Below are positions 1 to 8,223 of a stretch of 64,000 bases of DNA, in pieces (position 1 is the stretch's first letter; every line of letters starts with the position of its first letter). Location of the stretch: NCBI GenBank assembly GCA_013140605.1, contig JABFSL010000061.1:1-64000 (forward strand), in the 5' to 3' direction. Below the pieces are notes generated by a model. That model did not search any database. It worked only from the letters and a program-made list of their open reading frames with translations, and was not told the origin of the DNA. Source of the DNA: Anaerolineales bacterium. GTDB lineage: Bacteria > Chloroflexota > Anaerolineae > Anaerolineales > Villigracilaceae. Both the position numbers and the translations under genes were made by a program.

Positions 1-53
1 GTATCCACAGGCCCTACTACTATTACGATTCCATATAAATATATATATACTAC

Positions 54-82
54 TTGAATCTATTAAGGGTATCTTGTACAAT
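54..82 (+). promoter_or_regulatory. Sigma70-type promoter of spoVS
   Basis: TTGAAT at 54-59 and TACAAT at 77-82 are separated by 17 bases. Transcription would start near 89, giving a leader of about 40 bases that carries the Shine-Dalgarno sequence GGGAGGT at 117-123. The stretch before it (1-53) is AT-rich and shows nothing else I can name. Confidence 0.6.
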
Positions 83-127
83 TCAATCTGTAAACGTGTC
101 CCCATTTATCAACCTTGGGAGGTTGCC

Positions 128-388
128 ATGGATATTATCAAAGTTTCAGCCAACTCCCGTACCTCTGCAGTCGCCGGGGCAATCGCGGGTGTTATTCGCG
201 AACATAAGCGGGCCGAAGTGCAAGCCATTGGCGCTGGCGCCGTGAACCAGGCTGTGAAGGCCTGGGTGCTCGCCACCGGATACCTCAAAGCAGATGGGAT
301 CGAAGTGGTTTGCGTCCCTGAGTTCGTTGAAGTTCAAATTGAGGATAAGGTGCGCACGGCCATCAAACTGGTGGTTGAGCCTCGCTAA
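128..388 (+). CDS. spoVS: Stage V sporulation protein S (SpoVS)
   Basis: An 86-residue protein of the SpoVS family, small Alba-like nucleic-acid-binding proteins that are widespread also in bacteria that do not sporulate. The whole chain matches the family pattern: an N-terminal IKVSANS motif, then an alanine-rich helix with AIAGVIREH, a GAGAVNQAVKA core and a C-terminal strand pair ending VVEPR. I chose the ATG at 128 because GGGAGGT lies four bases upstream and the protein then begins MDIIKVSA as in relatives; an in-frame ATG at 74 would add 18 residues unlike the family. The gene is alone, with its own promoter. Its cellular role here is unknown; a nucleoid or RNA-binding regulatory role is inferred from the family. 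Confidence 0.93.
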   Translation: MDIIKVSANSRTSAVAGAIAGVIREHKRAEVQAIGAGAVNQAVKAWVLATGYLKADGIEVVCVPEFVEVQIEDKVRTAIKLVVEPR

Positions 389-419
389 AGTTTCGCACGA
401 CGAATGATATGATTTTTAT

Positions 420-449
420 TGGACAAGCGAACGCAGGGTGGCGTATAAT
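420..449 (+). promoter_or_regulatory. Promoter of the lamin-tail-domain gene
   Basis: TGGACA at 420-425 and a perfect TATAAT at 444-449, spacer 18. The predicted start of transcription (about 456) lies only a few bases before the ATG at 461, so the mRNA may be nearly leaderless; no Shine-Dalgarno sequence precedes either candidate start codon. Confidence 0.55.
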
Positions 450-460
450 CTTCGCTGTGG

Positions 461-3400
461 ATGTTGCGCTTCGCGCGTACCGTTGATTTGGTTCACGCGC
501 CGGGCAGAGTCCACACTTTATTATTTCCTATGCAACATTGGAAGAGTTTCCCGCGCTTTTTTCTTTTAGCCGTCCTGCTGATCGGTTTGCTGGCGGGTAT
601 TTCCGCGCCTGCATTGGTAAATCAGAATGTGAAGGCGGCGCCGGTGCAACAAGCATCTTCTGGGGATGTGATTATCAGTGAATTTAGGTTTTTAGGGCCA
701 GCTGGGGCGGATGATGAGTTTATCGAATTATATAACCCGAAAAGCGTTCCGGCTATTGTCACAGTTTTGAATATTTCAGGTTCCAACAATACTGCCACAT
801 TCAGTAATCGCCCCTTAACCCCACTAGGTGGTATTACCTTACAAGCAGGTCAACATTATCTATTGGTGAACTCCGGCGCAAGTGCTGGGTTATTGGCTAT
901 TAAAGATGCTACTTATGCCAGTGGAATAACTGCAGACGGCGGAATTGCTTTAATTGAAGGGTCAACTTCAACTGTTATTGATGCCGTTGGCTTGAGCGCC
1001 GGTTCTAAGTATCTAGAAGGAGCACCATTAACTCCGCTCAGTGGTTCCGCAAATCAAAGCTATGAAAGAAAGAACTTTGGCTGTACCGATACAGATAATA
1101 ACTCCGCTGATTTTGTCTGGAATCAAACTTCAAGTAACCCACAGAATTCGACCAGTACTTTTGTTCCATGTCTAAGAGTGATTGGAGTTACATCCACTGC
1201 AATTGACGATACATATTTTACAGGGGATAGCATAGCAATAACTGTAACATTCAGTAATATTGTAGATGTTACTGGTTTTCCAACTTTGTTGCTCGAGACT
1301 GGGGTGACACATAGAAATGCGACCTATGTCAGCGGAACAGGTACATCTACATTAACATTTAACTACACTGTAGTTGTAGGGGACGTTTCCAGCGACTTGG
1401 ATTATGTAGCGACCAATTCATTGTCTTTGAACGGCGGTACGATCATTGGTGCCGCAGGAAACGCAAATTTAACTTTGCCAAGTCCGGGGACAACAGGTTC
1501 ACTTGGAAATAATAAAGCTATTGTGATTGATAATGGTATTGCCCCAAGTACCGTCTCTTTTACGCGCCAAACCCCTCTTACAACCCCAACTAATGCAAGT
1601 AGCCTGATTATCCGCGTTACCTTCAGCGAGCCTGTGACTGGTGTGAGTACGGATGATTTTGTTGTAACTGGTGCAACAGGAACTTCTATATCTATAACTA
1701 CTGTAAACAACAGTGTTTATGATGTAGCTATTTCAGGCGGGGATCTTACTACCTTGTTAACTGGTATTGTAGGATTAGACTTGAGCAACGCTCCGACAAT
1801 CACTGACTTAGTTTTTAATCCTTTACCCGCATCACAACCAGCCATTGATGAGACATACACCTTAGATAAAATTTCTCCAACAGTGACTGTGGAGCAGGCA
1901 ATTGGTCAGGCAGATCCCGCCAGCACAATCCCTGTAAACTTCACCGTCGTGTTTTCTGAAGCTATTAATGCCAGCACTTTTACAACAGGTGATATCACTC
2001 AAACTGGAACAATATCATCATCATTGATTACGTGGATTATTACAGATTCAGGTGATCACACAACTTTTAATCTGTCAGCGACAGCGGTGGCGGGGAATGG
2101 CACTCTGATTCCAATTCTTGCTGCTGGTAAGGTGACGGATGACGCAGGTAATAATAATGCTGCTAGCCCTACTCCTGGAGACTCTGTTACCTTCAACGAT
2201 AACGTCCTTCCGACAGTAACTATAAATCAGGCTGTTGGTCAGATAGACCCGTCGAGCACATTGCCAATTAATTTTTCAGTCGTTTTCTCTGAACCCATCA
2301 TCGCTAGTATATTCACCTCTTCAGATATTATCCAATCTGGAACGGCATTAGGAATTGTATGGAGCATTACAGACTCGGGGAATCACATGAACTTCACCCT
2401 GTCTGCAACAGCGGCGACTAGCAGGGGAACCATTGTCCCGTCTATTCCTGCAAATAGAGTGACGGATTTGGTTGGCAATACCAATACGGCAAGCATAAGC
2501 TCTGATAATTTTGTTTCTTATATAGTCGCATCAGGGCGAACCGCTACTCCAACAGCAACATCCATACCACAGCTAAATGTCATTATCAACGAAGTGGCTT
2601 GGTCTGGGACATTCGCATCTCCAAATGATGAATGGATCGAACTTTATAACCCTACTTCAAGCGATATAGATCTAACACAGTGGAAACTTACAACAGATAG
2701 TGGGTCTGTTGAAATTTTTTGGGCGCCTTTATCTACCAACGTAATCATAAGAGCGGGAGGGTATTACCTGATCGAACGCGGATCTGATAATTATGCCGTC
2801 AGTGATATTGCATACGATAAAGATTTTTCAGGCAGCCTTTCTGATGATGGCGAAGTTCTGCGTTTGGTCGATTCATCGAACCGCTTAATTGATATAGCCA
2901 ATAGCGACGGAGGCGTCTGGCCTGCAGGCAGCACCTCAACCAAAGGAAGCATGGAACGGGTCGGGAATGTTCAAGATGGACCAGCTTCATGGGCTACCAA
3001 TACCGGTGTTCTCAAAAATGGACTGGATGCAGGCACACCAAACGGCTGTACAATATTGGTGGTCACTTGTACCACTGCTCCAAGAGCAATATGGGGTACT
3101 CCCAAACAACCTAACTGGGCAAAGACTGTTACTCTTACTCCGTCACGGACACCTCCACCTACAAGCAGATTCCAACCCACTGCTACATTCCGTCCACGCA
3201 CAGCGACCCCCACTCCATTCGGAGGGCCAGTACCCGTTGGCCGTCCCTTCATCAATGAATTCCTCCCACGCCCCGGCTTCGACTGGAATCTGGATGGCAA
3301 AGTGGATACCTTCGATGAATTCATCGAACTCAAGAATGTCGGCAACGCAGATATGAACCTGAGCGGCTGGAGATTGGACGATTCAGCTGACTTTCCCGGC

Positions 3401-3874
3401 GCACCCAGTTCCGCTCCATACACGATCCCGGATCTTATCCTCAAGCCCGGTGAATACGCAGTCTTCTATGCATCACAAACCAATATCCTCCTCAGCGATG
3501 GCGGCGACAGTGTCCGCCTGTTTGACGCCAGCGGAGATATTATGGATGTTATAGACTTCACCATCGCCAAAGTTGAAGACGAATCTGTATGCCGCCTGCC
3601 GGATGGCAACGGCTTCGGCTCCTGGTTCAATGACTGCACACCCACGCCCAACCTCACCAATGCACGCGATGGACAAGTCCCGACCTTGCCGGAAGATAAT
3701 TCCGCAACACCCTTCTGCGCCCTGCCCGATACCCTCCCCGAAGATTTTCTCTTCGCAGAGTGCCGCGGCTATGGCGCGAACATTTGGGATAATTTCTACT
3801 GGGATGAATTCGGCTGGATGGGAGATCAGACCGTCCCAGACAATTTGAGCAAGTGGGAATCATTTGTTGAATAA
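461..3874 (+). CDS. Secreted multi-domain protein with three lamin-tail domains
   Basis: A 1137-residue exported protein. Residues about 24-58 form a signal peptide (MQHWKSFPRFF, a hydrophobic run, then an Ala-rich cleavage region). Three lamin-tail-domain (LTD) segments are visible: about 68-220 (VIISEFRF, then DEFIELYNP), about 705-860 (VIINEVAW, DEWIELYNP, DLTQWKL) and about 926-1060 (FINEFLPRP, DEFIELKN, NLSGWRL). Between the first two lie several Ig-like modules, including a tandem pair of about 110 residues that share TV-EQA-GQ-DP-ST and VVFSE. Thr/Pro-rich linkers separate the last LTDs. LTDs occur in bacterial surface proteins; binding partners are unknown. Start 461 follows the promoter closely; ATG 530 gives a more classical signal peptide and is the main alternative. 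A strong terminator follows. Confidence 0.75.
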   Translation: MLRFARTVDLVHAPGRVHTLLFPMQHWKSFPRFFLLAVLLIGLLAGISAPALVNQNVKAAPVQQASSGDVIISEFRFLGPAGADDEFIELYNPKSVPAIVTVLNISGSNNTATFSNRPLTPLGGITLQAGQHYLLVNSGASAGLLAIKDATYASGITADGGIALIEGSTSTVIDAVGLSAGSKYLEGAPLTPLSGSANQSYERKNFGCTDTDNNSADFVWNQTSSNPQNSTSTFVPCLRVIGVTSTAIDDTYFTGDSIAITVTFSNIVDVTGFPTLLLETGVTHRNATYVSGTGTSTLTFNYTVVVGDVSSDLDYVATNSLSLNGGTIIGAAGNANLTLPSPGTTGSLGNNKAIVIDNGIAPSTVSFTRQTPLTTPTNASSLIIRVTFSEPVTGVSTDDFVVTGATGTSISITTVNNSVYDVAISGGDLTTLLTGIVGLDLSNAPTITDLVFNPLPASQPAIDETYTLDKISPTVTVEQAIGQADPASTIPVNFTVVFSEAINASTFTTGDITQTGTISSSLITWIITDSGDHTTFNLSATAVAGNGTLIPILAAGKVTDDAGNNNAASPTPGDSVTFNDNVLPTVTINQAVGQIDPSSTLPINFSVVFSEPIIASIFTSSDIIQSGTALGIVWSITDSGNHMNFTLSATAATSRGTIVPSIPANRVTDLVGNTNTASISSDNFVSYIVASGRTATPTATSIPQLNVIINEVAWSGTFASPNDEWIELYNPTSSDIDLTQWKLTTDSGSVEIFWAPLSTNVIIRAGGYYLIERGSDNYAVSDIAYDKDFSGSLSDDGEVLRLVDSSNRLIDIANSDGGVWPAGSTSTKGSMERVGNVQDGPASWATNTGVLKNGLDAGTPNGCTILVVTCTTAPRAIWGTPKQPNWAKTVTLTPSRTPPPTSRFQPTATFRPRTATPTPFGGPVPVGRPFINEFLPRPGFDWNLDGKVDTFDEFIELKNVGNADMNLSGWRLDDSADFPGAPSSAPYTIPDLILKPGEYAVFYASQTNILLSDGGDSVRLFDASGDIMDVIDFTIAKVEDESVCRLPDGNGFGSWFNDCTPTPNLTNARDGQVPTLPEDNSATPFCALPDTLPEDFLFAECRGYGANIWDNFYWDEFGWMGDQTVPDNLSKWESFVE

Positions 3875-3879
3875 ATCAA

Positions 3880-3916
3880 ACCCTAAAGGTTTTCAAAACC
3901 TTTAGGGTCTTCTTTT
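3880..3916 (+). terminator. Intrinsic terminator after the lamin-tail gene
   Basis: Perfect 14-bp stem (arms 3880-3893 and 3895-3908, rich in CCTAAAGG/CCTTTAGG) followed by a T-rich run. It separates the surface-protein gene from pyrF. Confidence 0.8.
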
Positions 3917-3930
3917 GAATAGGATACTCC

Positions 3931-4749
3931 ATGGAAACCTTTTTTTCATTTTTGGAAAGACGAGTCGATGACTGCTCCTCCCTGCTCTGCATTGGACTCG
4001 ACCCGCACATTCCCGACCTTAAAGAAGCCAGCGCCGCATCTGCTCTGGACTTTTGCCTGACTCTGGTCAAGCAGACAGCCCCCTACGCTGCGGCATTCAA
4101 ACCCAACGCCGCGTTCTTTGAGATATTTGGCGCCGAGGGCTGGACCGCGCTCAAGCAGGTCATCGAAGCCATCAGCCAAGAATCAAAGCGACTCGGTTCG
4201 ATGATCCCCGTCATCCTGGATGCGAAGCGCGGAGACATTGCCTCAACCGCCGATGCGTACGCCCAATCCGCTTTTGAACATTTGGGCGCGCACTGCATTA
4301 CATTGAATCCGTATTTGGGAAAAGATTCCATAGACCCATTCATTAAGGATCATGAAAAAGGTGTTTTCCTGTTATGCAAAACATCCAACCCGGGTTCTGG
4401 CGACTTGCAAGATGTGCATCTTGAAAATGGATTAACGCTTTATGAGCATGTCGCAAAACTTGCGCAGACATGGAATACAAAAAATAATATAGGCCTCGTA
4501 GTTGGCGCTACCCATGTGGACTCAATGAGACGAGTCCGCGCCGCCGCGCCCGATTTGTGGTTCCTTGCCCCCGGCATCGGCGCGCAGGGCGGAGAACTGG
4601 AATCCGCTTTGAAAGCAGGCTTGCGGAAAGACGGCAAAGGAATTCTATTCCCTGTCTCGCGCGGAATTTCCCGCGCAACAAATCCCGCCAAAGCCGCCGC
4701 CGAACTTCGCGACCAGATTATGAATATCAAACGCGAATTAAAACATTAG
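3931..4749 (+). CDS. pyrF: Orotidine 5'-phosphate decarboxylase (subfamily 2)
   Basis: Decarboxylates OMP to UMP, the last step of de novo pyrimidine synthesis, in the cytosol. The 272-residue length and the N-terminal LCIGLDPH fit the longer subfamily 2 (mycobacterial/myxobacterial type). The catalytic signature DAKRGDIAST is at about residues 97-106, and the phosphate-binding end appears as ILFPVSRGISRA near residue 235. The ATG follows an AGGATA Shine-Dalgarno-like sequence. pyrE starts about 100 bases downstream on the same strand, and pyrD ends the same gene run at 9.3 kb, so the pathway genes are loosely grouped. Confidence 0.95.
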   Translation: METFFSFLERRVDDCSSLLCIGLDPHIPDLKEASAASALDFCLTLVKQTAPYAAAFKPNAAFFEIFGAEGWTALKQVIEAISQESKRLGSMIPVILDAKRGDIASTADAYAQSAFEHLGAHCITLNPYLGKDSIDPFIKDHEKGVFLLCKTSNPGSGDLQDVHLENGLTLYEHVAKLAQTWNTKNNIGLVVGATHVDSMRRVRAAAPDLWFLAPGIGAQGGELESALKAGLRKDGKGILFPVSRGISRATNPAKAAAELRDQIMNIKRELKH

Positions 4750-4765
4750 AACTCTTGCATAAGTA

Positions 4766-4833
4766 GCCACAGAGCGCGCAGAGACCTTTGAGAAAAGACG
4801 CTAAACCTCTTTTTTCTCTGCGGTCTCAGTGGC
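4766..4833. repeat. CACAGAG-type inverted repeat
   Basis: GCCAC-AGAG...GAGACC at the left pairs with GGTCTC-A-GTGGC at the right. A related copy lies at 46467-46535. It fills the gap between pyrF and pyrE and may end as a weak hairpin between the two genes. Confidence 0.5.
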
Positions 4834-4850
4834 AAAAAAAGGAATCAACC

Positions 4851-5453
4851 ATGACAAAACTCAACTCATCTCAATCTGCTCTCGCAGACGGACTCCTCAA
4901 CGCAGGCTGTATAAAATTCGGAGAATTCACTCTGAAATCTGGCCTCAGCTCTCCCATCTACATTGACTTGCGCCGCATTATTTCATTTCCAAAACTTTTG
5001 GCGCAAATTGGCGAAGCCTACCTGCCTCTTCTTCACAATTTGACATTTGACCGCCTCGCAGGTTTGCCTTATGCGGCCATTCCAATAGCGACCGCAGTTT
5101 CCCTGCAAGGTGACTATCCCATGATCTACCCGCGCAAGGAAGTCAAGACCTATGGCACAAAAGCCGAGATTGAAGGCGAGTTCCATGCTGGTGAAACCGC
5201 CCTTGTCATTGACGACCTCGCCACCACAGGCGGAAGCAAATTCGAAGCCATAGAAAAATTAACCGCAGTCGGACTGGTTGTAAAAGATATCGTCGTTTTG
5301 GTGGACCGCCAATCTGGCGCGAAAGAATCACTCGAACAGGCGGGATATTCCATGCACGCCGTTTTGACCATCACACAGTTGCTGGATTATTGGGAAGAGA
5401 CAGGGAATGTCGAGAAGGAAAAGATTGAGGCGACCAGGGAATTTTTGAAATAG
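4851..5453 (+). CDS. pyrE: Orotate phosphoribosyltransferase
   Basis: Transfers the phosphoribosyl group of PRPP to orotate, giving OMP for PyrF. At 200 residues it has the usual size. The PRPP-binding signature VIDDLATTGG is at about residues 119-128, and the N-terminal half has the type-I phosphoribosyltransferase pattern (GEFTLKSGLSSPIYIDLR). I start at the ATG at 4851, preceded by AAGGAA, because the 21 extra in-frame codons upstream run through the repeat at 4766-4833 and look non-coding. Co-directional with pyrF. Confidence 0.95.
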   Translation: MTKLNSSQSALADGLLNAGCIKFGEFTLKSGLSSPIYIDLRRIISFPKLLAQIGEAYLPLLHNLTFDRLAGLPYAAIPIATAVSLQGDYPMIYPRKEVKTYGTKAEIEGEFHAGETALVIDDLATTGGSKFEAIEKLTAVGLVVKDIVVLVDRQSGAKESLEQAGYSMHAVLTITQLLDYWEETGNVEKEKIEATREFLK

Positions 5454-5494
5454 TATCGTATTAAAAGAGTATCACCATAATTTAGGAGGATGAA

Positions 5495-6274
5495 TTGAAA
5501 AAAAGTATTCTGAAAAATAGTAAGAGAATTTGTGTGATATTGCCTCTGATGTTGTTTGCTATTAGTGCCTGCCAGACGAAGGTAGTTACTAATGCACCTG
5601 ATGATCAAATTTCTACCATTGTCGCATCCACTATGTCTGCATATTCGTCAGTAACTCCAGAACCAACAGAAATACATTCAGTTTCAAAGACTTACGCCAA
5701 CGAAGTTTACGGATTTGCCTTTGATTATCCTCAAACATGGAATGTCACAGAAACTATTGTTCCAAAAGGCACGCGTTTATTTGAAAGAAGCTTTCATAGA
5801 TTCGATGCAGGTTCTGACGATTATGATGAACTTATCGTAGAAGTTGCTAAAGGATCAGAATGGATTTTGGAAATAATTGCGAGAAAATCTATTCAAAACT
5901 GTGGGGGATACTCATCAGATTTTTTAGAAATTACAAGTCCAGTGCCTAATAGTAGCAATTATCAATCTATAGAAATCTTGGGACAAAATGCAGTTCGATT
6001 ACGTCCAGAAGATGGCTATGCTTGGAAAGTACCAGAACCGCGTGAGCCTTATCCTGTTATAGTAGTATTTCCAAACCGCATAGAGGAATGTCCAAATCAT
6101 GATGAGAAATGGCTTTTATTTGGCGTCAGTGATAATCAACGGCCACTATCACTTTCTATAACATACTATTCAAGTCAGTTTACGGATGTTAACCTTCAAA
6201 ACCGAGCAATAGACTACCTAGTAATTCAGGAAATGGATAGGATTGCTGAGAGTCTGAGATATTTGGATGAGTAA
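5495..6274 (+). CDS. Lipoprotein of unknown function
   Basis: A 259-residue predicted lipoprotein. It starts with TTG at 5495, set by an excellent AGGAGG at 5484-5489. The N-terminus KKSILKNSKR, a hydrophobic run and the lipobox ISAC (Cys about residue 26) give the export signal. A short Ser/Thr-rich tether is followed by a domain beginning YGFAFDYPQTWNVTE, a pattern seen in many secreted bacterial proteins of undefined role (PsbP-like fold suspected). Base composition is somewhat more AT-rich than the pyr genes. It begins 41 bases after pyrE and may be co-transcribed. I do not recognise a specific function. Confidence 0.75.
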   Translation: MKKSILKNSKRICVILPLMLFAISACQTKVVTNAPDDQISTIVASTMSAYSSVTPEPTEIHSVSKTYANEVYGFAFDYPQTWNVTETIVPKGTRLFERSFHRFDAGSDDYDELIVEVAKGSEWILEIIARKSIQNCGGYSSDFLEITSPVPNSSNYQSIEILGQNAVRLRPEDGYAWKVPEPREPYPVIVVFPNRIEECPNHDEKWLLFGVSDNQRPLSLSITYYSSQFTDVNLQNRAIDYLVIQEMDRIAESLRYLDE

Positions 6275-6309
6275 AGGATATTCATTAATCGAGAAGGAAT
6301 AATAACAAA

Positions 6310-7029
6310 ATGAAATGGATATCCATCTTTTTGGGAATTTTATTGATCGCGATACTGGCGTGTGGCCCGTCACCCAAGGATGTTAGCGTAAATATCACTA
6401 CATTTGTTGATGAGAGCGGGAAAGGAAAGTTGCCTGAGACCTACCAGCCTTTGCCCAACACTTTGGTTGTCGCAAAATGGAATATACATGGAGGTATGTT
6501 CCGGGAAGTTAAACTTACAGATCAAAAAGGGCAGGCGAATTTTTCAGTCAGTTACACACATCTTTTCGATGTCAGTGTGGTTCCTCCCTGCGGATATTAC
6601 TCCACCACTCCGCTTATTTGGGATATGACAGGCGCGGAAAAGGCCGAGTTTGGCTTCTGGCCCGCGGCCCCGGGCGGTCAGTTATCCCACGTAAAAGTCT
6701 TAGTGTGGGAAGACTTGAATTCGGATAGGACGCGCGATCCTCGGGAAGAGATCGTAAACGAAAAGATAGGTGTCGCGTTTAAAATCCCTAATGGTGTGGT
6801 GGGCAACGATTTCGCTGAAGATAATTTTGTCCAGGAATCTGAGAACGGCTGGTTTGATATCAACCTGGGAAATTCATGCGGTACCATATACCTGCTCTGG
6901 CTAAAAGGCGCTCTTGCAACCAATTCGGTCAGTGAGCCGGGAAAGATCAACGATGATGAACATGGACATGTCTCGATAGAAATCCCTTATACCCCTGGTG
7001 AAACCACAATTTATTGGGAAATAAAATAA
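6310..7029 (+). CDS. Lipoprotein with beta-sandwich (SdrD B-like) segment
   Basis: A 239-residue predicted lipoprotein: MKWISIFLGILLIAILAC with lipobox Cys about residue 18, preceded by AGAAGGAA. Two beta-rich segments are visible; the second contains VLVWEDLNSDRTRDPREE, which resembles the calcium-binding loop D-x-N-x-D of SdrD B-like or EF-hand-like repeats of surface proteins. The stop codon overlaps the ATG of the next gene in TAATG, implying translational coupling. Function unknown; calcium binding is only an inference from the acidic loop. Confidence 0.7.
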   Translation: MKWISIFLGILLIAILACGPSPKDVSVNITTFVDESGKGKLPETYQPLPNTLVVAKWNIHGGMFREVKLTDQKGQANFSVSYTHLFDVSVVPPCGYYSTTPLIWDMTGAEKAEFGFWPAAPGGQLSHVKVLVWEDLNSDRTRDPREEIVNEKIGVAFKIPNGVVGNDFAEDNFVQESENGWFDINLGNSCGTIYLLWLKGALATNSVSEPGKINDDEHGHVSIEIPYTPGETTIYWEIK

Positions 7030-7484
7030 TGAAAAATAAACACACATTCACAGCCACAATCCAAAACCCAGGCGGAGGCGGCGCTTTCGTGGAGATTCCC
7101 TTTGACGTGGAAAAGGAATTTGGCTCGAAGAGACCCAAGATCAAGGCTATGATCGAGGGAGTTCCCTATCGAGGCACCCTAGTGCGGATGGGCAGCGAAT
7201 GTCACATGCTGCTTATTCTTAAAGAGATTCGTGAGCAGATCGGAAAAACTTTCGGCGATGAAATTAAAGTCGTTGTTGAAGCAGATACCGATCCGCGTGT
7301 GGTTGAAATCCCTGCGGAATTGAAGAAGGCGTTCAAAACAGAAAAAGAAGCGAAGGCGTTTTTTGACAAACTAGCTTACACTCATCAGCGTGAATATGTG
7401 ATGTGGATCAATGAAGCCAAAAAAGAAGATACACGCCAGTCACGCATTGTCAAAACCATTGAAATGTTGAAAAAGGGAAGGTAA
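7029..7484 (+). CDS. DUF1905 / YdeI-OmpD-associated family protein
   Basis: A 151-residue cytosolic protein with two family segments: an N-terminal DUF1905-type beta barrel (about 1-90: FTATIQNPGGGGAFVEIPFDVEKEFG, cut here to its key stretch GGGGAFVEIPFDV) and a C-terminal YdeI/OmdA-type helical tail (about 95-151: AFFDKLAYTHQREYVMWI, then EDTRQSRI and the Lys-rich end). This family is usually called bacteriocin-protection or OmpD-associated, with no firm biochemical role. Start at 7029 is set by the TAATG overlap with the preceding stop; an in-frame ATG at 7014 lies inside the previous gene. Confidence 0.85.
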   Translation: MKNKHTFTATIQNPGGGGAFVEIPFDVEKEFGSKRPKIKAMIEGVPYRGTLVRMGSECHMLLILKEIREQIGKTFGDEIKVVVEADTDPRVVEIPAELKKAFKTEKEAKAFFDKLAYTHQREYVMWINEAKKEDTRQSRIVKTIEMLKKGR

Positions 7485-7491
7485 TTTTTAC

Positions 7492-8223
7492 ATGTCAAAA
7501 ATTAACACCGGCAGCTGTGAACTTTTCTTTTTACTTTATGGTCAAGGTTCTCCAACTGTGATCTTCGAAGCAGGGATTGGGGATACATCTGAAGTATGGA
7601 AGCAGGTTCAGCCTGCCATTGCCCAACTTACCCAAACGATCAGCTATGACCGTGCTGGTCTCGGACAGAGCGATCCTGCGCCGAAGCCGCGTACCTGTCA
7701 GAATATGGTGGATGATTTATCCGCCCTTTTGAATCGCGCTCATATCTCACCACCCTACATTCTCGTGGGGCATTCCTTCGGCGGCATGCTTGTCCGTTTG
7801 TTTGCCGCTCAACATCCCAAAGATGTTACGGGCATGGTTTTAGTGGACAGCACACATGAAGATCGGAACTCTGGGTTTGAGAAGGTTTTATCTGATGAGT
7901 TAATCGCCCGCAACCGCGCATCTCTCCTTGATCCTTCGCGTAATTCCGAATTTATCGACCGCATTCCATCTGAACAACAAGTGCGGAATGCCCGCAGGAA
8001 ATTTGATTTTCCACTGATTGTATTTACTCGCGGCCTGCCTGATGTACCGGATAAAGTCTGGCCAAGCGCCGAACTCCAGCGCGTCGAAACGGATTTGCAG
8101 CGCGAATTCCTCAAGTTGTCTCCAATCAGTTCACTTGTCATAGCTCAGCAAAGCGGACATTACATCCAACATGATCAGCCAGAATTGATTATAGAAGCGA
8201 TAAAAAAGATGATTGGCAAATAA
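7492..8223 (+). CDS. Alpha/beta-fold hydrolase
   Basis: A 243-residue serine hydrolase of the alpha/beta fold. The nucleophile elbow GHSFGG lies at about residues 90-95 and a C-terminal histidine in QSGHYIQHDQPE completes the expected triad; the oxyanion-side motif is in the N-terminal beta strands (VIFEAGIGDTS). No signal peptide is seen, so it is cytosolic. The substrate cannot be read from the sequence. Its stop codon overlaps the pyrD start in TAATG, so it is translationally coupled to pyrD. Confidence 0.85.
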   Translation: MSKINTGSCELFFLLYGQGSPTVIFEAGIGDTSEVWKQVQPAIAQLTQTISYDRAGLGQSDPAPKPRTCQNMVDDLSALLNRAHISPPYILVGHSFGGMLVRLFAAQHPKDVTGMVLVDSTHEDRNSGFEKVLSDELIARNRASLLDPSRNSEFIDRIPSEQQVRNARRKFDFPLIVFTRGLPDVPDKVWPSAELQRVETDLQREFLKLSPISSLVIAQQSGHYIQHDQPELIIEAIKKMIGK

